Source of the DNA: Brevundimonas nasdae
GTDB taxonomy: Bacteria > Pseudomonadota > Alphaproteobacteria > Caulobacterales > Caulobacteraceae
DNA: 64,000 bases
Assembly (NCBI RefSeq): GCF_016654005.1
Contig: NZ_JAEPWN010000003.1
Location: 1-64,000 of the forward strand
Direction of reading: 5' to 3'
Shown here: positions 1 to 6,841 of the stretch, piece after piece
Layout: each line of letters begins with the position of its first letter
Numbering within the stretch: position 1 is the first letter of the stretch
Made by a program: the position numbers and the translations under genes
Notes under the pieces: model-generated
Seen by the model: only the letters and a program-made list of their open reading frames with translations
Database searches by the model: none
What the model was told of the DNA's origin: nothing

Positions 1-30
1 CTGCTCTTCCGTGAATCTCGCTCGTTTCAT
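1..30 (-). CDS. IS3-family transposase OrfA, first 10 codons only (runs off the window)
   Basis: Read on the minus strand from an ATG at 30, the frame gives MKRARFTEEQ, which is the characteristic opening of OrfA of many IS3-family transposases, the helix-turn-helix subunit that precedes the DDE integrase subunit OrfB. A purine-rich GGACGGACGG stretch lies just upstream of the ATG. Only ten codons are inside the window, so the rest of the element and its second end cannot be assessed. The identification rests on the recognisable N-terminal motif and on the abrupt end of the neighbouring receptor gene. Confidence 0.7.
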   Translation of the reverse strand, partial: MKRARFTEEQ

Positions 31-89
31 TCCGTCCGTCCTTTCAAGGGCCGGACTCTAGCTCCGCGTGGAGGAAATTCTCAGGGGCA
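1..89 (-). mobile_element. Left end of an IS3-family insertion sequence (partial)
   Basis: The minus strand carries the start of an IS3-type OrfA at position 30. The element's terminus is inferred to be near 89, where the minus strand reads TGCCCCTGAGAATTTCC. IS3 ends begin with TG, and this point would leave a leader of about 59 bases before OrfA, which is usual for the family. The TonB-dependent receptor loses family resemblance at the same place. The exact end is inferred because the partner terminal repeat is outside the window. Confidence 0.5.
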
Positions 90-2583
90 CGTCAACATCC
101 AAGCCGTTGACCCGAACAGCGCCTGTGTTGACCCAACGGGTGTCGACTATGGCGCCGTAGGCGGTGACCGGGAACGAAGTGGAGAAGCCGGGAACCGCGG
201 CATACGATTCGATGAGTGCGCGATCGGCCGGCCGATTCACCGGATCAACAAAGGTCACGAACGGGCTCAAAGTCGGATCGATCAAGGCGCCGCTGAAGTT
301 CGCGTTCACAGGCTGGGCGATCCGGTCTTCAAACCGGGTATCGAAGTAGTTGAAGCTGAACGAAGGCCCGCCTTTCGGCCGATAGTCGAAGCCGGCGGTG
401 AAGGTCTCGGAGGTTTCAGGTCTCAGGTCCGCGTTGCCGCCGTAAACCATGAGAATCAAGGTTTGAACCCCGCCCGCCCGGTTAAGAAAGGTTGGAGACA
501 CCCCGGGCGCATCGAACAGCTGGGACAGAGCCCCCGCGCGGAAGGAGGTCCCCCAGGACGATCGCACGACCCAGGGCTCTGCCGGCGACCAGACCAGCCC
601 GATCTTGGGATTCGTGGTCGTCCCTAAATCGTCGTAGTCCTCAAGTCGGCCCGCTATCGACAGGTCAAGGCGACGGATCCCGGGCCTGGCGTTATCGGGA
701 CCCACAATCGGGATGCGGGTCTCTGCAAAGATCGCTGCGATCGAACGCTCGGCTGTCGGGCTTGAGAATGACAAGGGAGCGGCCGCGGACAGGAAGGTCG
801 CGCCCCGGGTGTAGAAGGTCTCGTCGCGAACCTGTGCGCCGAGGGCGATCGACAGATCGCCTCCCGGAAGGCGCATCATCGGCCCCTGGACAAGGAGGTT
901 GGCCGAGCGCGTGCGGCTTCGATTATGGACTTCGCCATAGCCGCTGCCGATGAAATCAAGCACGGCGGAGCTGTTGACGGTCCCGCCTCCGAAGAAATTG
1001 AAATATCCATCCACCGCGGCCCGATACGCCGTGTTCGGGTCGTCTGGAATCGTGCCGAGCGCCTCGGCCAGATATCGGGTGTTGACCCGATTGCTGTTGC
1101 CGAAATCTGCGCGCTCGGTCGCCTGGGCGAAGTAGCCCTCGACCGACCAGTCCGCCGAGAGATCGAAGCGTGCTCCAAGCGTTACGCCGAGGCTTTCGGA
1201 CTGCGTATGGCTGCGTGCAGGACCGATGTCGCGGACGAAGGAATAGGCGACCTGATGAGACGCGGCGCCGGTGGGTGAGACGAACCATGGATTGGCGCGC
1301 GTGACTGTGAATATCCCCGCCGATGGAGCGGTGTTCAGGTCCGTCGTGCGGTAGCTGTAGCGCACGTCGCCCGTCACCTCGAGCCGGCCGCCGAAAGACT
1401 GACTGACCCGCCCATAGGCGCTGTGGCGCTGGACTTCCGGCAGCAGGTCTACCCCCAGGAGGCCGGACTGCAGGTTGGTCTGACCGGCCGCAAAATCCGC
1501 CGGACCCTGCGCGGATCCGCTGGCATTCGGTCGGATGGCGTACTGGACCCCGAACGTCGACGTCGCCGGATTGACCGCGACGATATTGCCGGGGGCACTG
1601 TAGAAGCCGCGATGGTCGGTGCCGCCGAAGGGACGGAGGTCACCGTCTCGTGTATAAGGGCGGTCAGAAGTGCTGAATGCGTTTCCGGTTTGATATTCGT
1701 AGGACAGATAGGCCGCGCCGGAGGACCAGCTACGGCCAGCCAGATGCGAGAGCTGTATCTCCTCAGCGCCGCCTTTCGCAGCGGAGGCTCGGAAACGGGA
1801 CTCCTGCCCGTCGAATGCCCGGCGCATGATCACATTGACCACTCCGGCGACCGCGTCCGCGCCATACAAGGCCGAAGCCCCGTCCAACAGCACGTCCACA
1901 CGCTCCACGGCGGCGGACGGCAGGGCGGAGATGTCTGCAAACTCGGCCCGCGACCCGGTACCCGCCAGGCGACGGCCGTTGACGAGAACCAGCGTGGACG
2001 CTGCCCCGAGGCCACGCAGATTGATGCCGGTCGCGAAAACATTGTTGGATCCGCCAGCATCGGACAGAGCGGCCTGGCTGATCGGCGTAGACGTGCCAGC
2101 GTAATTTTGCGGCAGGGAGATGAGCGCCTCAGCCACTGTGGCGGCGGCGCGGCGATCGAGGTCGTCGCGGTTCAGGGTCACAACCGGGGACGCCAGATTC
2201 CCCGACCCCCTCAACAGGGTTCCGGTGACAACGACATCGTCAAGCGCCGTCACGGCCTCGGCGTTGGCAAGGACTTCACCACGGCGCAAGAAAATGACGC
2301 CCGGCCGTCCTTGCGACCAGACGATTCCTGATCCCGCCAGCAGCCGATCCAGCGCATCCCGTGGCGCAAATCGTCCCACCAGCCCCGGCGTCGTCCGGCC
2401 CGCGACCAAGTCCCCGGCGAAAAGAATCTGCTGGTCGGCCTGGGTCGCGAAAAGATTCAGTCCATCCCGCAGCGGACCCGCCGGAATGTTGAACTCACGC
2501 GCATCCTGAGCGCAGGCCGTCGCGCTGATGGATACGGCGCAGGCGACGATCGCGCTGCAGGACAATAGACTCAAGCGACTCAT
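58..2583 (-). CDS. FecA-type TonB-dependent receptor, C-terminus truncated by an IS element
   Basis: Outer-membrane receptor of the transducer class, about 841 residues from the ATG at 2583 (a GTG at 2607 is also in frame but has no ribosome-binding site). Residues 1-25 form a signal peptide ending near ACAQ. Residues 30-100 are an STN domain, which signals to FecR. A TonB-box-like DDVVVTGT and the plug follow, then the beta-barrel. The protein stops at residues ISSTRS without the final barrel strands or a C-terminal aromatic residue. The last codons appear to be encoded by the IS3 end, so the native barrel is interrupted and the product is probably non-functional. It is the target gene of the upstream FecI/FecR pair, 80 bases after fecR. 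The substrate is unknown, possibly a ferric siderophore. Confidence 0.85.
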   Translation of the reverse strand: MSRLSLLSCSAIVACAVSISATACAQDAREFNIPAGPLRDGLNLFATQADQQILFAGDLVAGRTTPGLVGRFAPRDALDRLLAGSGIVWSQGRPGVIFLRRGEVLANAEAVTALDDVVVTGTLLRGSGNLASPVVTLNRDDLDRRAAATVAEALISLPQNYAGTSTPISQAALSDAGGSNNVFATGINLRGLGAASTLVLVNGRRLAGTGSRAEFADISALPSAAVERVDVLLDGASALYGADAVAGVVNVIMRRAFDGQESRFRASAAKGGAEEIQLSHLAGRSWSSGAAYLSYEYQTGNAFSTSDRPYTRDGDLRPFGGTDHRGFYSAPGNIVAVNPATSTFGVQYAIRPNASGSAQGPADFAAGQTNLQSGLLGVDLLPEVQRHSAYGRVSQSFGGRLEVTGDVRYSYRTTDLNTAPSAGIFTVTRANPWFVSPTGAASHQVAYSFVRDIGPARSHTQSESLGVTLGARFDLSADWSVEGYFAQATERADFGNSNRVNTRYLAEALGTIPDDPNTAYRAAVDGYFNFFGGGTVNSSAVLDFIGSGYGEVHNRSRTRSANLLVQGPMMRLPGGDLSIALGAQVRDETFYTRGATFLSAAAPLSFSSPTAERSIAAIFAETRIPIVGPDNARPGIRRLDLSIAGRLEDYDDLGTTTNPKIGLVWSPAEPWVVRSSWGTSFRAGALSQLFDAPGVSPTFLNRAGGVQTLILMVYGGNADLRPETSETFTAGFDYRPKGGPSFSFNYFDTRFEDRIAQPVNANFSGALIDPTLSPFVTFVDPVNRPADRALIESYAAVPGFSTSFPVTAYGAIVDTRWVNTGAVRVNGLDVDVPLRISSTRS

Positions 2584-2663
2584 ATTCAGGGCTCCCCTCG
2601 ACGCCACGCGACGTCGAAGAGGAGGTGATCGAGGCCCCGGGGGACCCCGGAGCCTCGACGGAT

Positions 2664-3653
2664 TTATTTTCCGCGTTCCGACAATCGGATCGAGCCGTCC
2701 GGCCCGGCCGACGGCTCCAGACCGAAAACGCCCGACGCCGCTGCGACAAAGGCGTCACGATCCCCCGTCTTGAACACGCCGTTGACCGGCACTGTCGCAA
2801 GATCCTTCGCCTCCAGAACAACCTTTGCAGTGAGGTACCGGTTCACCTCGGCAACCGCTTCGTTCATCGGCGTGTCTCGGAACACGATCCGTCCCTCGGT
2901 CCAACTGGTGGCCGTGGGCACATCAACCGAGCGACTGGCTGTGCCGGCCGGGGTCACTCGCGCCTCTTGGCCCGCCGCAAGTCGCAACGGCCTTTCCGGC
3001 CCGGACAAACGGGTCACATCCACCGCGCCGCTGACCAGAGTGACGCTGACGCCGGCGCCTTGCCGCTGGACGTCGAACACCGTCCCTAAGGCCGTCACGC
3101 GCGCGTCGCCCGCCGCGACGACAAATGGTCGCTGACCGTCATGGGCCACGGAAAACATCGCCTGTCCGCGTTCAAGATCGACGAGACGCTGGCCTTCGCT
3201 GAACCTGACCCTCATCCGGGAATCTGTGTCGAGGCGAACCGACGACCCGTCCGCCAACTGTACGACCCATTGCTCGCCCACGCCGGTCGTGAAGGTGGAT
3301 CGCCCCTGCCACCACGTCCATCCGCCGATCACGAGTGCCGCAGCTGCGCCGATGGCGGCCAAGCCCAGCAGTCTTCTGGTCGATCGATCCTCTGACGTCT
3401 TGCGGAGTCGACGCGACATGGCGTCGTTGAGCGCCTCGTTAATCTCCGGCCGGCCGGCGAGCTTCCGGCTTTCCGTCCAGATCAGCTCGACCCGACGATA
3501 CGCGTCCGCGTTGGCCGGAGATTTCCGCCAGTCGAAAAACTCACGGATCGTCTCTGTCGTGACGCTGCGCGCGCCGAGGCGTTCGTGCCACTCGGCCGCT
3601 TCCCGGTCCGCGGTTTCAACCCGTGCTTTCGGGTTGCCCATGATACGCCCCAT
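2664..3653 (-). CDS. FecR-family anti-sigma factor / sigma regulator
   Basis: Inner-membrane regulator of 329 residues that holds a partner ECF sigma factor and receives a signal from the STN domain of its TonB-dependent receptor. The N-terminal DUF4880-type cytoplasmic region covers about residues 15-65, with EFFDWRKSP followed by the conserved AYRRVELIW. A single transmembrane helix lies at about 95-115. The periplasmic FecR domain follows at about 125-220, with GEQWVVQLADGSSVRLDTDS, and a C-terminal DUF4974-like region ends the protein. It starts 3 bases after the sigma gene stops, with GGGA just before the ATG, so the two are co-transcribed and probably translationally coupled. Full length for the family. 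Confidence 0.92.
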   Translation of the reverse strand: MGRIMGNPKARVETADREAAEWHERLGARSVTTETIREFFDWRKSPANADAYRRVELIWTESRKLAGRPEINEALNDAMSRRLRKTSEDRSTRRLLGLAAIGAAAALVIGGWTWWQGRSTFTTGVGEQWVVQLADGSSVRLDTDSRMRVRFSEGQRLVDLERGQAMFSVAHDGQRPFVVAAGDARVTALGTVFDVQRQGAGVSVTLVSGAVDVTRLSGPERPLRLAAGQEARVTPAGTASRSVDVPTATSWTEGRIVFRDTPMNEAVAEVNRYLTAKVVLEAKDLATVPVNGVFKTGDRDAFVAAASGVFGLEPSAGPDGSIRLSERGK

Positions 3654-3656
3654 TCC

Positions 3657-4169
3657 CTAGCGCCGAAGCTCTGCGGCGCATTGAGCCAAGGCCTTGGTCA
3701 TGCGCCATTCGACGGTCTTCGGACTGATGTCCAGTTGCTCGGCGATCTGGTTGTTCGTCAAACCGCCAAATCTGGATAACACAAAGACATCCCGGAGAGG
3801 TTGTGGCAAGGCGAGCACGATTTCCTGAATCTGCACCGCCGCGTTCTGGGTCGGCTCCAGGGCCATTGTTCCCAACGGAGCGGCGCTGTCGAGTATCTGC
3901 CGCCGGCGCCGATGCTGACGATCCCCGCTGAGACCGATGTTGAAGGCGACCTTCAACAGGAATGCCCGGGGGTGACGGATGTCCAGATCCGCCTCGATCG
4001 CTGCCACTCGTAGCCAGATTTCCTGGACCAGATCCTCAGTGTCCGAACCGAACCGACCACGCAGTCGCGCCGTCAGCCATGGGGAATAGCGACGATAGAA
4101 GGCTTCCAGTCGGGCGTGCCGGCGGGACCGGCCGCTGTTCTCGTCTCCCACGGTCTTGGCTTCCGACAC
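3657..4169 (-). CDS. FecI-like ECF RNA polymerase sigma factor
   Basis: Extracytoplasmic-function sigma factor of 170 residues. Region 2 contains DLVQEIWLRV at 46-55, the core-binding and -10 recognition part. Region 4 (about 115-165) has a helix-turn-helix with NNQIAEQLDISPKTVEWRM. I chose the GTG at 4169 because GGAGG lies 7 bases upstream. A longer in-frame GTG at 4211 lacks such a site. It is the first gene of a sigma, anti-sigma and receptor operon, the arrangement in which the sigma factor turns on the receptor gene when the ligand binds. Because the receptor is truncated, the signalling circuit is likely broken at its outer-membrane end. Confidence 0.92.
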   Translation of the reverse strand: MSEAKTVGDENSGRSRRHARLEAFYRRYSPWLTARLRGRFGSDTEDLVQEIWLRVAAIEADLDIRHPRAFLLKVAFNIGLSGDRQHRRRRQILDSAAPLGTMALEPTQNAAVQIQEIVLALPQPLRDVFVLSRFGGLTNNQIAEQLDISPKTVEWRMTKALAQCAAELRR

Positions 4170-4583
4170 GCAACCGCCTCCATCCAGATGAAGGGGCGCT
4201 GAGAGTCGCACATGGAAATACCTGCGCCCGTGAGGGGTCGTCGGACGACGTTATCTACGCGTCCGGACAGGACGGCGGACAGCTCGAAACCGTCGTCGTC
4301 ATGATCAGCTAGAATGTCGCAGGGGATTCCACGCCCCTATCGGCCAAGGCCGACCCCGGAATCGTGGCTGATTTGATTTGGGTCCGCAAGACCCGGAAAG
4401 GTGGAAAGGGGCGGGCGTTGGAACCTTGCGACACAAGGCCCGGAAATTTGAGAGAGAGTCCGGCCGCTACTGGCTCGCGCCAGCCCCTGCGGCCATTGGA
4501 CATGCGCCTATAGACCGGCGCCCGCCTCCAATCGTATCGCAACGGCACGAGATTTGAAACTCGAGGTCCGGCAGGTTTCCGGA
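4170..4583. other. Intergenic stretch upstream of the FecI-like gene
   Basis: About 410 bases without a convincing gene. A 79-codon minus-strand frame at 4309-4548 has no recognisable domain and no clear ribosome-binding site. The stretch must hold the promoter of the sigma operon, but I could not pick out its boxes. Confidence 0.4.
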
Positions 4584-5555
4584 TTACCCGAAAACTTCAC
4601 ACGCTGCATCCGCCTCCCGCATGCCGGCCGTGACAGCCGACAGCGTAGGGTGACCGCTGTAATCGAAATCGCCCAGATGAAGGAGCGACAGACGTCTCAG
4701 TGCAGCGGCGGCGGTCGCGATACCGACGGAGGCGATCTGCTTTTGCGCGTCATTGGGATAGAAGTAGTCCACCCGATGATCGTCCATGCGGAAGAAGCTC
4801 ATCGGGGCCGCGTGGAGGTGGGCTGAGAAGTACCCGTAGAGCGCAGTGAAAACATCAGGATTCCAGCCCGCAAGGGCTGCAGACTTGCGCATACCGCCGA
4901 TGAAGATCGTTTCGCCGGACACGAGGCGTTTCTGTTGTTCACCATCGAAGCCCGCGAAAGCCGGATGTGACCTAATTTCCATAATCAGGTCTTCACGACC
5001 CGCCTTCAGGTCGGCGGTGCCTGCGCATGCGGGCCAGGCGCGAAGCAGCTTGATCCTGGAGACCGTGTCGTGAAGTCGCAGCACGGCGTACCGGAAGGCC
5101 CAGTCCTCCTCGGTCACCTGTTCGACCAGGTAGGCGTACGTCGAGAGGCATTCGATGATCATGCGCGCCAATCCCAGAATGGCGGAATGATCGAACATGT
5201 TGGAGCGGCAGACGAACCCGATCGACCGACCGTGGGCGCAGGCTTTGGCATGCACCATAGACGCCAATTCGCGGGCGCGGTCCGTCGCCGACCCACTCAA
5301 GGCCATGGAGACATCGTTCGAAAACCCGCTGACGTGGATGAGCTCTTCCAGCGCCTCATCCACGGGCGTCACGGGCGCGGATACCCCATCGCGGGCTCCG
5401 AGGGCCCGTCGCCGCCGGCGCAGTTTCCTGTTGGGGTTCACCGGCGGGCGCCCGGCTTTGCTCGCAACCTCGTCGCAGCTCCCGCAAGCGGGGAATGGGG
5501 CGCGGGCATTGGAATCCTCCGACAAAGAGGCGCGCTGATTGAAGGGCGGCCGCAT
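4584..5555 (-). CDS. Uncharacterised helical protein, DUF5677-like
   Basis: About 323 residues from the ATG at 5555. An open frame extends further upstream to 5867, but it overlaps the divergent gene and is low-complexity Arg/Ser-rich. The first 55 residues are Cys- and Arg-rich (ACGSCDE, then RKLRRRRR). The rest is predicted largely helical, with ARMIIECLSTYAYLVEQ near the middle and YGYFSAHLHAAPMSFFRMD towards the end. This pattern resembles DUF5677-type proteins, a group of unknown biochemical role. It is divergent from the nucleotidyltransferase-HEPN gene, 169 bases away. The start is uncertain, and the family assignment is by pattern only. Confidence 0.6.
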   Translation of the reverse strand: MRPPFNQRASLSEDSNARAPFPACGSCDEVASKAGRPPVNPNRKLRRRRRALGARDGVSAPVTPVDEALEELIHVSGFSNDVSMALSGSATDRARELASMVHAKACAHGRSIGFVCRSNMFDHSAILGLARMIIECLSTYAYLVEQVTEEDWAFRYAVLRLHDTVSRIKLLRAWPACAGTADLKAGREDLIMEIRSHPAFAGFDGEQQKRLVSGETIFIGGMRKSAALAGWNPDVFTALYGYFSAHLHAAPMSFFRMDDHRVDYFYPNDAQKQIASVGIATAAAALRRLSLLHLGDFDYSGHPTLSAVTAGMREADAACEVFG

Positions 5556-5724
5556 CCTAACGCCTGCCGAAGCACGCGTTCCCCGGACCGAAGACCGACC
5601 TCTATTCACGTCTACCCGCTGAGCTTCACTCTGGCAGATTCCCCGTCCCGCGAAAACGTCCAAGACAACACGCAAGCCGTGCTTTTCCTTGCCGACTGCC
5701 CGCCAATCAGAGAGACTCTGACTG

Positions 5725-6645
5725 ATGAAGAAACCTCTGAGGTCATTGACGCCTGCGAAACGCCGGGAGCTGGACCACGCCGTGGCCATCCTGCGGGAAG
5801 AGTTCGCTGTCGCGACCTCGACGCGCAAGGCGCCGCGCCTGCGCGACGGACGCATCCTCAAGATCATCCTGTTCGGCAGCTACGCGCGCGGCGACTGGGT
5901 TCATGACCCCGTCGGCAGATACTTCTCGGATTTCGATTTGCTGGTCGTCGTCGATCACGAGGACCTGACGGACTTCGAATTCTGGGAGAAGGCCGAAAAG
6001 CGGCTGCTGGCCGACGTCACCTCGGGGCAAATGCTGCGAACGCCAGTCAGCGTCATCGTCCACAGTCTGGATGATGTGAACTACAAGCTGGAACACGGCC
6101 GGTCTTTCTTCATCGACATCGTACGGGACGGCGTGACCCTGCTGAACACGCCGTCTGTCAGCTTCATCGAGCCTACCCCGCTCTCGCCTGAAACGGCTCT
6201 GCAGGAGGCGGAAGACACCTACGCGGAAGCGACCGAAAGCGCCGACGAGTTCATTGAGACAGCAGCTTTCACTCGCGGCCGGGGATTCACTCGTAAGACT
6301 GCCTTTCTCCTGCACCAGGCGACCGAGACTCTTTACGCCGGACTACTACTTGTCCTGACCGGCTACTCCCCGAAATCCCACAAACTGACGAACCTGCGTC
6401 GGCTAACGGAGCCGCTTGTGGCTGGCTTGGCGGACGCCTGGCCCCACGAAACTAAGCTTCAGCGGCGCAGCTTCGAACTCCTTCGCGCCGCCTATGTGAA
6501 GGGTCGATATTCGAAGCATTTCAAGATCACCGACGAAGAGCTGGCATATCTTGTTGAACGGATCGGGATTCTGCGAGGCCTGATCGATGCGGCGTGCCAG
6601 AAACGGCTAGCCGACCTGCGTGATCAGGCCGGTCAATCCGTCTGA
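5725..6645 (+). CDS. Fused nucleotidyltransferase-HEPN domain protein
   Basis: 306 residues. The N-terminal half is a DNA polymerase beta-type minimal nucleotidyltransferase: GSYARGD at 51-57 and SDFDLLVVV at 68-76 supply two catalytic Asp residues. The usual third acidic position is Ser109 in TPVSVIV. The C-terminal half is a HEPN helical bundle with AAF-like KTAFLLHQATETLY at about 191-204 and AYVKGRYSKHFKIT at about 256-268. This fused family is widespread in proteobacterial chromosomes. Separate HEPN and MNT proteins form toxin-antitoxin pairs in which the nucleotidyltransferase modifies the HEPN RNase, but no function is proven for the fusion. The canonical R-x(4-6)-H RNase motif is not clearly present, so nuclease activity is doubtful. 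The CHAT gene follows 196 bases downstream on the same strand. Confidence 0.85.
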   Translation: MKKPLRSLTPAKRRELDHAVAILREEFAVATSTRKAPRLRDGRILKIILFGSYARGDWVHDPVGRYFSDFDLLVVVDHEDLTDFEFWEKAEKRLLADVTSGQMLRTPVSVIVHSLDDVNYKLEHGRSFFIDIVRDGVTLLNTPSVSFIEPTPLSPETALQEAEDTYAEATESADEFIETAAFTRGRGFTRKTAFLLHQATETLYAGLLLVLTGYSPKSHKLTNLRRLTEPLVAGLADAWPHETKLQRRSFELLRAAYVKGRYSKHFKITDEELAYLVERIGILRGLIDAACQKRLADLRDQAGQSV

Positions 6646-6841
6646 CCAAACAGCCCACCGGGTGCGGGCATTCACCGCAATCCGGTCAACCATAAATGCC
6701 TCGCCTCCCATGCGGCGCATGCAACGCGCTAATCAACCAGACACGGGGCTGCCTATGTTCTCGTCCGTCGCAACCGGTGAGAGTGAACCCATCACGCCGT
6801 CAGCGAGCGGGTGGTGACGCCCAACGAACCGAGGGAAACCA

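Noticed and set aside
4309..4548. 79-codon minus-strand frame
   Set aside because: No recognised domain and no ribosome-binding site; likely chance open frame in high-GC DNA.
6620..6817. 65-codon frame between the nucleotidyltransferase-HEPN and CHAT genes
   Set aside because: Overlaps the end of the former, lacks a recognised domain and a clear start signal.
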